Translations under genes and position numbers: made by a program
Notes under the pieces: generated by a model
What the model saw: only the letters and a program-made list of their open reading frames with translations
Database searches by the model: none
What the model was told of the DNA's origin: nothing
Shown here: positions 43,114-51,544 of the stretch, piece after piece
Layout of the letters: every line of letters begins with the position of its first letter
How positions within the stretch are numbered: the first letter of the stretch is position 1
From: an uncultured Lachnospiraceae bacterium
GTDB lineage: Bacteria; Bacillota; Clostridia; Lachnospirales; Lachnospiraceae
NCBI GenBank assembly: GCA_947626285.1
Contig: CANQRR010000024.1
Coordinates: forward strand, 1 to 51,544
Direction of reading: 5' to 3'
Length of the DNA stretch: 51,544 nt

Positions 43114-45429
43114 ATGTTTAAGTCGAAACACAATTTCATCGGCAGGATAAAGAAATGGCTGGGGAGCGAGCGCGTACAGAGGCGGATCGCCGTGTTGAAC
43201 AAGTACTCTCCGCTCTTCCACATATTGCTTGCCTGCGGCGTCTGTTTCCTGATCGAGTGGATCTCGAGACATTCCTTCGTGGAAGCGTGTTATTTCGTGG
43301 TGGACCGGAATCTGGTCTTCCTCTACAATTCGCTGATCGTCTATGCATCGCTGATGCTGGTATACATATTTAAAAGGAGGGCAGTCCTTCGGACGATCAT
43401 CAGCTTCTTTTGGCTGTTCTTAGGCATTATTAACGGTTGCATTCTTGCGAAGCGGGTGTCTCCGTTCAGCTTTACGGATCTGAAGATGGTCGGAGACCTC
43501 TTCACGATGCAGAGTAATTACTTCACAGCTGCGGAGGCAGTGATCGTGATCGTCGGCGTGGTGACGGTGGTATTGCTGCTGATCCTCTTCTGGATCAAGG
43601 GACCGAAGTTCGCGGGCAAGCCGCATCGGGTACTCGGGCTGTTCATGATGCTGATGGCCGGTCTGATGCTTCCTCGGGTTACGAACGCTGCTGTGAGCAA
43701 CCATATTCTCACCGAATATTTCGAGAATCTGGCGCAGGGCTACAAGGACTACGGTTTCGTGTACAGCTTTTCCGCGAGCGTGCTTGACCGAGGGATGACT
43801 GAGCCGGAGGAATATTCCGAGAACGCCGTGCGGGATGTACTGGCAAAGAGCGGACAGGAGCTGCCGCCGATGACAGTTTCGGAGGAAGAGCAGACAGAGG
43901 AGCTGCAGACGGAAGCCTCCCTCACGGCGGAGCGGCGCACGAAGACGACGGCTGCGGAGGAGCCTGCGCCGGATGACAGCGCTGATAAGACGGCGGCCGC
44001 GGATGATGCGGACGAGGCGGAGCCCACAGGCAGGGCGGCTTCCGGCGGGCAGAAGGACGCCGGTCAAGTGAATACAGAGCTTCAGGAAGAAGGCAACGAC
44101 ATTCCAGGGGAAACAGAGAATTCGGAACAGGAGTATCCGAACATCATCTGCATTCTTCTGGAATCTTTTGTTGACCCGGGAGAGATCAAATTTCTGCAGA
44201 CAAGCGAAGATCCGATCCCAAACTTCCATCGCTTATATGAAAACTACTCATCGGGACATCTCGAGGTGCCGGTGGTCGGCGCGGGGACGGCAAACACGGA
44301 GTTTGAGATTCTGACCGGCATGGGCATGCAGTTTTTCGGCTTGGGGGAGTATCCGTACAAAACGATCCTCAAGGAGACGAACTGTGAGAGCATTGCCTCC
44401 GACCTGCGCCAACTCGGCTACGGTTCGCACGCGGTGCACGACAACGGCGGCAATTTTTACAGCCGCAGGAATGCGTTTTCCATGATGGGTTTCGACACGT
44501 TTACATGCAAAGAGATGATGAACATTCTGGAGTACACGCCGCTCGGTACCTGGCCGATTGACGACGTCATGCTCGACGAGGTGGAGCGCTCGCTCGACTA
44601 TACGCCGGATCAGCCGGACTTTGTCTACACGATCACGGTCGAGTCGCACGGGGATTACCCGCAAGAGCAGGTGATCAAGGATCCGGAGATCCGCGTGTCC
44701 GGACCGGAGGACGAAGGCATGCGCTGGGCGTGGGAGTATTACGTCAACCAGATTCACCAGGTGGACGATTTTGTCGGTGATCTGATCGACATGCTCGAGC
44801 AGCGCGATGAGAAGACTTTCGTGGTGATGTTCGGCGATCATCTGCCGACGATGGGCCTGACGGAGGAGGACATGGAGACCGGTAGCCTGTTTCTGACCCA
44901 GTATGCGACCTGGAACAATTTCGGCATGGAGAAGCAGGATGCGGACATGACTTCCTATCAGCTTCTGGCGGACATCACGGATTCGCTCGGCATCCATGAG
45001 GGGACGATGTTCCGGTATCACCAGAACCGCGACGAAATGGCGAGCGCGGAGGAGTACCAGGAGGGCATGGAGCTCTTGCAGTACGACATCCTCTACGGCG
45101 ATCACTATGTCTACGGCGGCGGAAATCCCTACCCGGCGACGGATCTCGTGATGGGGACGCAGGATATCGTTCTGGACAGCGTCATGGAGACGGAGAATTA
45201 CTATTTCATCAGAGGCGAGAATTTCACGAAATGGAGCAAGGTTTACATCGATGACGAAAAGGTCAGCACGTCGTTCATTTGTTCGAAGCTTCTGCGCATC
45301 AAAAAGGATAAGATGGCTGAAGGTTTTCACAAGCTGACGGTCTGCCAGGTAGGCTCGTCCGACACGATCTTCCGCAGTTCAAATTCCCGCTACTATTACA
45401 GGCCGCCGGAGGAGGAAGAGGAAGAGTGA
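43114..45429 (+). CDS. LtaS-type sulfatase (lipoteichoic-acid synthase family)
   Basis: A 771-residue membrane protein. Five hydrophobic segments lie in residues 30-215. The extracellular sulfatase-like domain follows: YPNIICILLESFVDPG (near 345), catalytic Thr in GAGTANTEFEILTGMG, then ESHGDYP and MFGDHLPTMG as metal ligands. Such enzymes transfer phosphoglycerol or related units to lipids for cell-wall polymers. Two additions are unusual: an acidic Ala/Glu/Asp-rich linker at about residues 251-338 between membrane and catalytic parts, and a C-terminal domain of about 90 residues (NYYFIRGENFTKWSKVYID) resembling an IPT/Ig-like fold, ending in a poly-Glu tail. The substrate is unknown. Confidence 0.9.
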   Translation: MFKSKHNFIGRIKKWLGSERVQRRIAVLNKYSPLFHILLACGVCFLIEWISRHSFVEACYFVVDRNLVFLYNSLIVYASLMLVYIFKRRAVLRTIISFFWLFLGIINGCILAKRVSPFSFTDLKMVGDLFTMQSNYFTAAEAVIVIVGVVTVVLLLILFWIKGPKFAGKPHRVLGLFMMLMAGLMLPRVTNAAVSNHILTEYFENLAQGYKDYGFVYSFSASVLDRGMTEPEEYSENAVRDVLAKSGQELPPMTVSEEEQTEELQTEASLTAERRTKTTAAEEPAPDDSADKTAAADDADEAEPTGRAASGGQKDAGQVNTELQEEGNDIPGETENSEQEYPNIICILLESFVDPGEIKFLQTSEDPIPNFHRLYENYSSGHLEVPVVGAGTANTEFEILTGMGMQFFGLGEYPYKTILKETNCESIASDLRQLGYGSHAVHDNGGNFYSRRNAFSMMGFDTFTCKEMMNILEYTPLGTWPIDDVMLDEVERSLDYTPDQPDFVYTITVESHGDYPQEQVIKDPEIRVSGPEDEGMRWAWEYYVNQIHQVDDFVGDLIDMLEQRDEKTFVVMFGDHLPTMGLTEEDMETGSLFLTQYATWNNFGMEKQDADMTSYQLLADITDSLGIHEGTMFRYHQNRDEMASAEEYQEGMELLQYDILYGDHYVYGGGNPYPATDLVMGTQDIVLDSVMETENYYFIRGENFTKWSKVYIDDEKVSTSFICSKLLRIKKDKMAEGFHKLTVCQVGSSDTIFRSSNSRYYYRPPEEEEEE

Positions 45430-45443
45430 TCCGGCATCAGTAC

Positions 45444-45472
45444 TTGACAAAAAAAATCACGCCTGTTATGAT
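45444..45472 (+). promoter_or_regulatory. Promoter of glnA leader
   Basis: TTGACA (45444-45449) and TATGAT (45467-45472) are 17 bases apart. The start codon of glnA is about 280 bases downstream, so the transcript carries a long leader. Confidence 0.75.
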
Positions 45473-45489
45473 TTCAAGATGAATGGGCG

Positions 45490-45526
45490 AGGGTGTTCTT
45501 TCATGGTGGAAGAGCGCCCTCTTTTT
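45490..45526 (+). terminator. Terminator-like hairpin early in the glnA leader
   Basis: AGGGTGTTCTTTC (45490-45502) pairs with GGAAGAGCGCCCT (45508-45520), with several G-U pairs, followed by CTTTTT. It begins about 10 bases after the expected transcription start, so it may act as an attenuator or as the end of a short RNA. Confidence 0.6.
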
Positions 45527-45534
45527 CGCGAAGA

Positions 45535-45700
45535 CAATGAGCCGTGCCAGACGGGCACATTTGCCACTTAGCGAGGTAGTGTCGAGCTTAGTGGCAAAGC
45601 GCACTATGGTGGACAAACACAGACGTGGGAGCTTGCTCACAGGAGTCTGTGTTTTGGCTGCGGATGATAGGACGAAGCAATCGCTCTCTGAAAGAGCGCG
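45535..45700 (+). promoter_or_regulatory. Structured glnA 5' leader, type not recognised
   Basis: Several hairpins follow one another: GTGCC/GGCAC (45545-45559); TTTGCCACT at 45560-45568 pairing with AGTGGCAAA at 45590-45598, extended inward by AGC/GCT; AACACAGAC at 45616-45624 pairing with GTCTGTGTT at 45645-45653, with an inner GTGGG/CTCAC stem and a six-base loop AGCTTG; and CGCTCT/AGAGCG at 45682-45698. The third is followed by TTTT. An ANTAR regulator, a family that acts by binding hairpins in leaders and preventing termination, is encoded after glnA. The ANTAR loop consensus (A at 1, G at 4) is not met by the AGCTTG loop, so the link is unproven. Confidence 0.5.
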
Positions 45701-45750
45701 ATGCCGCCCCGGCGAGGGGCCCGCGAGCACGGCGAAGGAAAGGAGCTTAT

Positions 45751-47082
45751 ATGAGCAAGTATACGGAGAAAGATATCAGAAGGATCATTGAGGAGGAGGA
45801 TGTCGAGTTCATCCGTCTGCAGTTCACGGATCTGCTGGGAGAGCTCAAGAACATCGCGGTGACGACGAGTCAGCTCGACCGCGTGCTTGAGAACAAGATC
45901 ACGTTCGATGGGGCGTCCATCGAGGGCTTTGTCCCGATCGAGAATTCGGATCTGTTCCTGCACCCGGATCTTGATACGTTCTGCATCATCCCTTGGAGAC
46001 CGCAGCATGGAAAGGTGGCGCGCTTTATCTGCGACATCTATTACGGGGACGGGACTCCGTTTGAGGGAGATCCGCGCCATATCCTGAAGCAGGTGGTCGG
46101 CGAGGCGCAGAAGATGGGCTACAGCCTGGAGGTGGGCCCGGAGTGTGAATTTTTCCTGTTCCATACGGACGACAACGGGCTTCCGACGACTACGACGCAC
46201 GAGCAGGCGGGATATTTCGACGTGGGACCGATCGATCTTGGAGAGAACGCAAGGCGCGATATGATCCTGACGCTCGAGGAGATGGGCTATGTCGTGGAGG
46301 CGTCGCACCATGAGGCGGCTCCGGCGCAGCACGAGATCGATTTCCGCTACGACGAGGCGGTGCGCGCGGCAGACGGGATGATGACGGTGCGCCTGGTGGT
46401 GCGGACGATCGCGAAGCGCTGCGGGCTGCACGCGAGCTTTATGCCGAAGCCGAAGAGCGGCGTGAACGGTTCCGGGATGCACATCAACCTGTCGCTTGCG
46501 AAGAACGGCGTCAACATATTCTACGATCCGGAGAAATCGGCGTATCTGAGCGAGGAGGGTCTTTGGTTTATCGGCGGTATCATGAAACACATCCGCGCAA
46601 TCACGGCGATCACGAACCCGCTCGTCAATTCCTACAAACGGCTGGTGCCGGGTTATGAGGCGCCGGTCTACATCGCGTGGTCGGTGACGAACCGCAGCCC
46701 GCTGATCCGCATTCCGGCGATGAACGACCCGCGGCAGCGCATTGAGCTGCGCAGCCCGGATTCCGCGGCCAATCCGTATCTGGCGCTCGCGGTCTGTATG
46801 GCTGCCGGCCTGGACGGGATTCGGAGCAAGATCATGCCGCCGGAAGCTGTGGACGCGAACATTTTTGCCATGACGGAGGAGGAGCGCGTCGCGCGGGGCA
46901 TCGAGTGTCTGCCCGGCAACCTGCTCGAGGCGATCCAGGCGCTGGAGCAGGATTCGTTCATTTACGATGTGCTCGGGGAGCACGCGGCCAGACGTTTTGT
47001 CCGTGAGAAGAAAAAAGAGTGGGAGGAGTATCGTGCGAGCGTGAGCCAGTGGGAACTGGATCGCTATCTGACGAAGATCTGA
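45751..47082 (+). CDS. glnA: Glutamine synthetase, type I
   Basis: A 443-residue enzyme joining ammonia and glutamate with ATP. Landmarks are EFIRLQFTDLLGELKNI, DGASIEGF (the Asp50 region), EVGPECEFFLF (metal-binding Glu), HHEAAPAQHEIDF, KPKSGVNGSGMHINLS and NRSPLIRIP. Length and lack of the adenylylation-loop Tyr fit the GSI-alpha group of Firmicutes, controlled by feedback inhibition and regulator binding. The start at 45751 follows AAAGGAGCTT. A long structured leader precedes it, and an ANTAR regulator gene follows after about 90 bases. Confidence 0.96.
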   Translation: MSKYTEKDIRRIIEEEDVEFIRLQFTDLLGELKNIAVTTSQLDRVLENKITFDGASIEGFVPIENSDLFLHPDLDTFCIIPWRPQHGKVARFICDIYYGDGTPFEGDPRHILKQVVGEAQKMGYSLEVGPECEFFLFHTDDNGLPTTTTHEQAGYFDVGPIDLGENARRDMILTLEEMGYVVEASHHEAAPAQHEIDFRYDEAVRAADGMMTVRLVVRTIAKRCGLHASFMPKPKSGVNGSGMHINLSLAKNGVNIFYDPEKSAYLSEEGLWFIGGIMKHIRAITAITNPLVNSYKRLVPGYEAPVYIAWSVTNRSPLIRIPAMNDPRQRIELRSPDSAANPYLALAVCMAAGLDGIRSKIMPPEAVDANIFAMTEEERVARGIECLPGNLLEAIQALEQDSFIYDVLGEHAARRFVREKKKEWEEYRASVSQWELDRYLTKI

Positions 47083-47103
47083 CTGTTTCATATACTCAGA
47101 CAG

Positions 47104-47116
47104 CAATGAGCCGTGC
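47104..47116 (+). repeat. 13-base element shared with the glnA leader
   Basis: CAATGAGCCGTGC occurs here, 55 bases before the ANTAR gene, and exactly at 45535-45547 in the glnA leader. In both places it is followed by short G/C-rich pairing sequence. Confidence 0.5.
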
Positions 47117-47170
47117 AGTCCGAAAGGCCTCCACAGCTTATTGTTCAGTGCGTAAAACAGGAGGATGCAG

Positions 47171-47719
47171 ATGGTTAATGTAGTGGTAGTATTTCCGCGA
47201 ATCGAAGATGCGAAGAGCATCCGGAATCTACTGGTACGCAGCGGTTATAAGGTCAGCGCGGTGTGCACGAGCGGGGCGCAGGCCCTGGCGGCGGCGGATC
47301 GGCTCAGTTCGGGCGTCATTGTCGGGGGATACCGTTATCCGGACATGATCTATGAGGAGCTCTACAGCAACGTGACGCCTTCCTTTGAGATGATACTGGT
47401 GGCGTCGCCCCGCGCTCTCTCAGAGGGTATCGCGGAGGGAGTCGTCAGCATAGAGATGCCGCTTCGGGCGCACGATCTGGTCAGCTCGCTCGACATGGTG
47501 GCCGAGAATCTGGAACGCCGCAGGAGGCGGAAACGCGAACAGCCCCCGCAGCGCAGCGAGAAGGACCGAAAGCTCATCGAGGAGGCGAAGGCTCTGCTGA
47601 TGGAGCGGAACCACATGACGGAGGAAGAGGCGCACCGGTACCTGCAGAAGGCGAGTATGGACAGCGGGACGAATCTGGTGGAGACCGCGCAGATGGTCTT
47701 CGCGCTGATGCGGACGTAG
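47171..47719 (+). CDS. ANTAR-domain response regulator
   Basis: A 182-residue protein. The first 115 residues form a receiver-like domain (VVVVFPRIEDAKSIRNLL) with a divergent phosphorylation site: GGYRYPDM replaces the usual Asp strand, so classical phosphorylation is doubtful. The C-terminus is an ANTAR RNA-binding domain: KLIEEAKALLMERNHMTEEE, then AHRYLQKASMDSGTNLVETA. Proteins of this type after glnA in Clostridia are thought to prevent termination in nitrogen-related leaders. ATG at 47171 is chosen since AGGAGG lies 6 bases before it; the ATG at 47165 touches the site. Confidence 0.9.
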   Translation: MVNVVVVFPRIEDAKSIRNLLVRSGYKVSAVCTSGAQALAAADRLSSGVIVGGYRYPDMIYEELYSNVTPSFEMILVASPRALSEGIAEGVVSIEMPLRAHDLVSSLDMVAENLERRRRRKREQPPQRSEKDRKLIEEAKALLMERNHMTEEEAHRYLQKASMDSGTNLVETAQMVFALMRT

Positions 47720-47932
47720 AGGAGGGACGGTTCTTCCCATATGCCGGTCGAATCACAGCGAAGCGGCACTTTTGGCAAGAAAAAGAACAGAATTTGTGCT
47801 TTACATGGAAGAAAATGCTGTGTATCATAAACAGGAAGAGTGCAGACGCGCCGGAGTTTCATCTGCCGGGGAAACATGCGCGGGTGAGGGGCAGGGAAAC
47901 GTCTGCGTGTGAAAAATGAAAGGAAACGGGCA

Positions 47933-48853
47933 ATGAAGTTTACAAAAATGCAGGGGATCGGGAACGATTACGTGTATGTCAACTGCTTTCGGGAGACGGT
48001 TCCGAATCCGGGCGAGGTGGCGAAACGGATCAGCGACCGGCATTTCGGGATCGGTTCGGACGGATTGATCCTGATCAAGCCGTCGGAGGACGCGGATTTC
48101 GAGATGGAGATGTACAATTCGGACGGTTCTCTGGGCGCGATGTGCGGCAACGGCATTCGTTGCGTGGCGAAATATGTCTATGATTACGGTCTCACGGACA
48201 AGACGCGCATCACGGTGGCGACCGGCAGCGGGATCAAGACGCTGGATCTGACCGTGGAGGATGGTAAGGTGACGCTCGTGAAGGTGGATATGGGCGCGCC
48301 GATCCTGAAGACGGAGCGGATCCCGGTGGATGTGACGAAGCTGGAAGAGGAGAAGGATTCTGTCGGCGCAGAGAGACCGGAGCCAAACGGTAACGGCGAC
48401 GCAGCACCAAAACGTGTAGATAAGAATGAAGCGATAGTCGGCAGACTGCTTCGTGTAAATGGAAAGGATTACCCCGTGACCTGCGTGTCGATGGGAAATC
48501 CGCACTGCGTGACCTGCGTGGATGATGTCGACGGACTGAAAATTGAGACGATCGGGCCTGATTTTGAGCACCATCCGGCGTTTCCGAACCGTGTGAATAC
48601 GGAGTTTATCAAGGTGATCGACCGGAATACCGTGCAGATGCGCGTGTGGGAGCGCGGCGCCGGGGAGACCTGGGCCTGTGGGACGGGCGCGTGCGCCGTG
48701 GCGGTGGCCTGCATCCTGAATGGCTGGACGGAGGACCGCGTGACCGTGAAGCTGCGCGGCGGCGACCTGCACATTCAGTGGGACAGGCAGAAAAATACCG
48801 TGTTCATGACAGGGCCTGCGGAGGTCGTGTTCGATGGGGAAATAGACATATGA
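47933..48853 (+). CDS. dapF: Diaminopimelate epimerase
   Basis: A 306-residue enzyme converting LL- to meso-diaminopimelate for lysine and peptidoglycan. The start MKFTKMQGIGNDYVYV, the first catalytic Cys in GAMCGNGIRCVAKY (near 73) and the second in ETWACGTGACAVAV (near 246) are intact. It is about 30 residues longer than most family members because of a hydrophilic insert at roughly residues 139-169 (EEEKDSVGAERPEPNGNGDA), probably a surface loop. GGAAACGGGCA precedes the ATG. dapL follows after 105 bases, placing two successive steps of the same pathway together. Confidence 0.95.
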   Translation: MKFTKMQGIGNDYVYVNCFRETVPNPGEVAKRISDRHFGIGSDGLILIKPSEDADFEMEMYNSDGSLGAMCGNGIRCVAKYVYDYGLTDKTRITVATGSGIKTLDLTVEDGKVTLVKVDMGAPILKTERIPVDVTKLEEEKDSVGAERPEPNGNGDAAPKRVDKNEAIVGRLLRVNGKDYPVTCVSMGNPHCVTCVDDVDGLKIETIGPDFEHHPAFPNRVNTEFIKVIDRNTVQMRVWERGAGETWACGTGACAVAVACILNGWTEDRVTVKLRGGDLHIQWDRQKNTVFMTGPAEVVFDGEIDI

Positions 48854-48958
48854 TCTGCGAATGCCCGCGACCGAGGAAAAGCGAAACTTTTTCGAGGTCA
48901 TGCACGGCTTATAATATACAACTCATAATATGCATATAATTCATGGGAGGAATCTGAC

Positions 48959-50173
48959 ATGTTCAAGATCAACGACAACTATCTGAAACTGCCGGGGAGC
49001 TATCTGTTCTCCACGATCGCCAGAAAGGTGAACGAATTCCAGGCGGCGAATTCGGACAAGTCCGTGATCCGCCTTGGTATCGGTGACGTGACGCAGCCGC
49101 TTGCCCCGGCGATCATTCAGGCGCTGCACAGCGCGGTGGACGAGATGGCGGACGCGGCCACGTTCCACGGCTACGCGCCGGATCTGGGCTACGAGTTCCT
49201 GCGCAACGCGATCGCGAAGAACGATTATCAGGACCGCGGCTGTGAGATCGCTTCTGACGAGATCTTCGTGTCCGACGGCGCGAAATGCGACTCCGGCAAC
49301 ATTCAGGAGATCTTCAGTGTGGACAACAAGATCGCGGTCTGTGACCCGGTCTACCCGGTGTACGTGGACACAAACGTCATGGCCGGGCGCACCGGCACTT
49401 ACGATCCGAAGACCGAGGTGTGGAGCGACGTGATCTACATGCCGTGCACGGCGGAGAACAATTTTGCGCCGCAGCTCCCGAAGGAGACGCCGGATCTGAT
49501 CTATCTGTGCTTCCCGAACAACCCGACCGGTGCCACGATCACGAAGACGCAGCTGCAGGAGTGGGTCGACTACGCGAACAAGGTCGGCGCCGTCATCATC
49601 TACGACGCGGCCTACGAGGCTTATATTTCAGAAGACGACGTGCCGCATACGATCTTTGAGTGCGCGGGCGCGCGTACCTGCGCGATCGAGCTGAAGTCCT
49701 TCTCAAAGAACGCAGGCTTCACGGGCACGCGTCTCGGCTACACCGTGATTCCGAAAGATCTGAAATGCGGCGACGTCATGCTGCACTCACTCTGGGCGAG
49801 GCGTCACGGCACGAAGTATAATGGCGCTCCGTATATCGTTCAGAAGGCCGGCGAAGCGGTCTACTCCGCGGAGGGCAAGGAGCAGCTTGCGGCGCAGGTG
49901 GCTTACTACATGAAGAACGCGAAGACGATCAAGGAAGGGCTTGCCGAGGCAGGCTATACGGTATCCGGCGGCGTGAATGCCCCGTACATCTGGCTGAAGA
50001 CGCCGGACAAGATGACCTCCTGGGAGTTCTTTGATTATCTGCTTGAGCACGCGAACGTCGTCGGCACGCCGGGCTCCGGCTTCGGTCCGAGCGGCGAAGG
50101 CTATTTCCGCCTGACCGCGTTCGGCACCTACGAGAACACTGTGGCCGCGCTGGAGCGGATCAAGAAGATGTGA
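48959..50173 (+). CDS. dapL: LL-diaminopimelate aminotransferase
   Basis: A 404-residue PLP enzyme turning tetrahydrodipicolinate directly into LL-diaminopimelate, the one-step route used in many Clostridia. Landmarks are [54 protein letters not shown] and the PLP-lysine segment [18 protein letters not shown] (near residue 245). GGGAGGAATCTGAC precedes the ATG. The product is the substrate of DapF encoded just upstream. A bidirectional terminator follows at 50232-50282. Confidence 0.96.
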   Translation: MFKINDNYLKLPGSYLFSTIARKVNEFQAANSDKSVIRLGIGDVTQPLAPAIIQALHSAVDEMADAATFHGYAPDLGYEFLRNAIAKNDYQDRGCEIASDEIFVSDGAKCDSGNIQEIFSVDNKIAVCDPVYPVYVDTNVMAGRTGTYDPKTEVWSDVIYMPCTAENNFAPQLPKETPDLIYLCFPNNPTGATITKTQLQEWVDYANKVGAVIIYDAAYEAYISEDDVPHTIFECAGARTCAIELKSFSKNAGFTGTRLGYTVIPKDLKCGDVMLHSLWARRHGTKYNGAPYIVQKAGEAVYSAEGKEQLAAQVAYYMKNAKTIKEGLAEAGYTVSGGVNAPYIWLKTPDKMTSWEFFDYLLEHANVVGTPGSGFGPSGEGYFRLTAFGTYENTVAALERIKKM

Positions 50174-50231
50174 TGAACTGTGCGTTGCTGTTCATGAGCG
50201 AAATGCACAGATCCGCGATAGGACAGATATG

Positions 50232-50282
50232 AAAAACTGCCGCAGGGCAGCCGAATGATTGGCTGGTTCAGCGGCAGTTTTT
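50232..50282. terminator. Bidirectional terminator between dapL and asnA
   Basis: AAAAACTGCCGC (50232-50243) pairs with GCGGCAGTTTTT (50271-50282), with inner CAGCC/GGCTG pairs. The A run on one side and T run on the other serve both converging genes. Confidence 0.9.
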
Positions 50283-50335
50283 ATGTGTCGTGCTTGACTT
50301 TTCGATTCTTATGTGCTGGCTTGCGGATGCTTCGT

Positions 50336-51346
50336 TTACAGCAGCTGGATCCCGCCCTTTGCGGCTTCCGCCACGACCTCCGGCGGCCAGAGCGAACACT
50401 GGACTTCACCGATGTGTGCCTTGCGCAGATAGAACATACAGATGCGGGACTGGCCGATGCCGCCGCCGATCGTGTATGGCAGCTCGCCGTCGAGAATCGC
50501 CCTCTGAAACGGGAGCTCTGCGCGTTCTTCGCAGCCTGCGATCTTCAGCTGGCGGGCCAGCGATTCCGCATCGACGCGGATGCCCATCGAAGAGAGCTCC
50601 AGCGCGATGTCGAGCACCGGATAGTAGACGAGAATGTCCGCGTTCAGGTTCCAGTCGTCATAGTCCGGCGCGCGTCCGTCATGTTTCTGCCCGGAGGCGA
50701 GCAGCCCGCCGATCTGCATGATGCAGACCGCACCCTTTTTCTTGACGATCTCATATTCGCGCTCACGCGGCGTAAGCTCCGGGTATTGATCCTCCAACTC
50801 CTGCGATGTGATGAAGAAGATTTCCCGCGGCAGCACTTCTCCTATGTAATCGTATTGGATCGACATGTAGACTTCGGTTTTCTTCAGCGCCTTATAAACG
50901 GAGGTTACGACTTTTTTCAGTGTGTCGAGATTGCGCTCGTTGCGGCGGATGACTTTCTCCCAGTCCCACTGGTCTACGTAGATCGAGTGGATGTTGTCTG
51001 TGTCCTCGTCGCGCCGGATCGCGTTCATATCTGTGTAGAGTCCTTCGCCGTGCGCAAAGCCGTATTCCTTGAGCGCGTAGCGCTTCCATTTCGCGAGTGA
51101 GTGGACGATCTCGGCCTCGGCCTCATTCTGTTCTTTGATGCCGAACTTGACCGGGCGCTCGACGCCGTTTAAGTTATCGTTCAGGCCCGACGCCGGGTCG
51201 ACGAAAAGCGGAGAGGACACGCGCAGCAGATTGAGCTGAGATGAGAGCGTCTGCTGGAAGAAGTCTTTGACCGTCTTGATCGCGATCTGCGTGTCGTACA
51301 GCGAGAGCGCGGACGTGTACCCCTCCGGGATGATTAAGTGATTCAT
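50336..51346 (-). CDS. asnA: Aspartate--ammonia ligase (asparagine synthetase A)
   Basis: A 336-residue enzyme making asparagine from aspartate, ammonia and ATP, related to class II aminoacyl-tRNA synthetases. Landmarks are DTQIAIKTVKDFFQQTL, LRVSSPLFVDPASGLND, VEIVHSLAKWKR-type segment (EIVHSLAKWKRYAL), YVDQWDWEK and the C-terminal GGGIGQSRICMFYL. GGAGGAAACTCAA precedes the start at 51346. All key segments look intact. It converges on dapL and has its own promoter. Confidence 0.96.
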   Translation of the reverse strand: MNHLIIPEGYTSALSLYDTQIAIKTVKDFFQQTLSSQLNLLRVSSPLFVDPASGLNDNLNGVERPVKFGIKEQNEAEAEIVHSLAKWKRYALKEYGFAHGEGLYTDMNAIRRDEDTDNIHSIYVDQWDWEKVIRRNERNLDTLKKVVTSVYKALKKTEVYMSIQYDYIGEVLPREIFFITSQELEDQYPELTPREREYEIVKKKGAVCIMQIGGLLASGQKHDGRAPDYDDWNLNADILVYYPVLDIALELSSMGIRVDAESLARQLKIAGCEERAELPFQRAILDGELPYTIGGGIGQSRICMFYLRKAHIGEVQCSLWPPEVVAEAAKGGIQLL

Positions 51347-51379
51347 TTGAGTTTCCTCCGTGATTCAGAATTCCTCTCC

Positions 51380-51408
51380 GTTATAGCAAACTATGACCGG
51401 ATTTGCAA
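51380..51408 (-). promoter_or_regulatory. Promoter of asnA
   Basis: On the minus strand TTGCAA (51408-51403) and TATAAC (51385-51380) are 17 bases apart, about 35 bases before the start codon. The remaining sequence to the window end (51409-51544) shows no gene and no T-box element. Confidence 0.6.
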
Positions 51409-51544
51409 CCGTTTCTTTCGCAAAAAAATTTGAAAACCCCTTGTCAGCAAAAAAGTTTTGTGGTAGGACCTGTCTTTGGTATCAGACATTAAAAAATGGC
51501 GTTAACCATTGAAAAATGAAAGCTGTTGCAGTAGATTTGCAGCA

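Noticed and set aside
45616-45654. ANTAR-type dual hexaloop motif in the glnA leader
   Set aside because: One six-base loop (AGCTTG) exists but lacks G at position 4, and no second matching loop was found; recorded only as an unclassified leader.
45637-47220. A 527-codon open frame on the minus strand
   Set aside because: It is antisense to glnA, His/Arg/Leu-rich in the way of shadow frames, and lacks any motif.
1-51544. CRISPR array, tRNA, rRNA, integrase or attachment site
   Set aside because: No regularly spaced repeats, no cloverleaf or rRNA sequence and no recombinase reading frame were seen.
51347-51544. T-box leader for asnA
   Set aside because: No T-box sequence (AGGGTGGNACCGCG type) is present and the promoter lies only about 35 bases from the start codon.

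Overview
The window looks like a chromosomal segment of an anaerobic Firmicute of the class Clostridia, most likely a Lachnospiraceae relative. This is inferred from gene content and style: AGGAGG-type ribosome binding sites throughout, an LL-diaminopimelate aminotransferase (dapL) beside dapF, AsnA-type asparagine synthetase, a type I glutamine synthetase followed by an ANTAR regulator, an LtaS-type sulfatase, a BioY biotin transporter with a BirA-like box, a Y-family polymerase with a YolD partner, and a GH10 xylanase with an AraC regulator. No rRNA, tRNA, CRISPR array, integrase or transposase was recognised.

Positions 1 to about 10.5 kb are an accessory region full of broken genes: a cyclase-like fragment, phage-structural-like fragments, a frameshifted P-loop ATPase, a KilA-N fragment and a nitroreductase tail remnant. 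Among these sit intact genes: a small HTH regulator, a DUF262/DUF1524 (GmrSD-like) protein, a class II Fic protein behind an operator-rich promoter, a nitroreductase, a 1213-residue RecD-like helicase with a C-terminal nuclease-like domain, and a small PD-(D/E)XK-like protein on the opposite strand.

From 10.6 to 16.4 kb the sequence turns GC-rich: two convergent MATE exporters (the first behind a promoter and two tandem terminator-like hairpins), then a cytoplasmic GH10 xylanase divergent from an AraC regulator. From 16.4 to 29.4 kb there is an AT-rich defence island, all on the plus strand: an HTH / ImmA-IrrE protease / PIN-like trio ending in a terminator; a 156-residue protein of unknown function paired with a GHKL (MORC-like) ATPase that ends in a PD-(D/E)XK-like domain; and a type I restriction-modification operon (hsdM, hsdS, hsdR) followed by a second DUF262/DUF1524 protein. 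HsdR carries an in-frame amber stop between its nuclease and motor domains.

From 29.4 to 51.5 kb the content is mostly ordinary chromosome: a membrane protein, a YARHG lipoprotein-like exported protein, flavoprotein, SDR, DUF1284 protein, bioY, a PPK2-family kinase, glmM, ABC exporter, hisC, methyltransferase, Y-family polymerase plus YolD, a lipoprotein, an LtaS-like enzyme, glnA with a long structured leader, an ANTAR regulator, dapF, dapL and asnA. The best candidates for under-described biology are the GHKL-nuclease pair, the long helicase-nuclease, the Fic promoter array, the MATE attenuator-like leader and the glnA/ANTAR leader.
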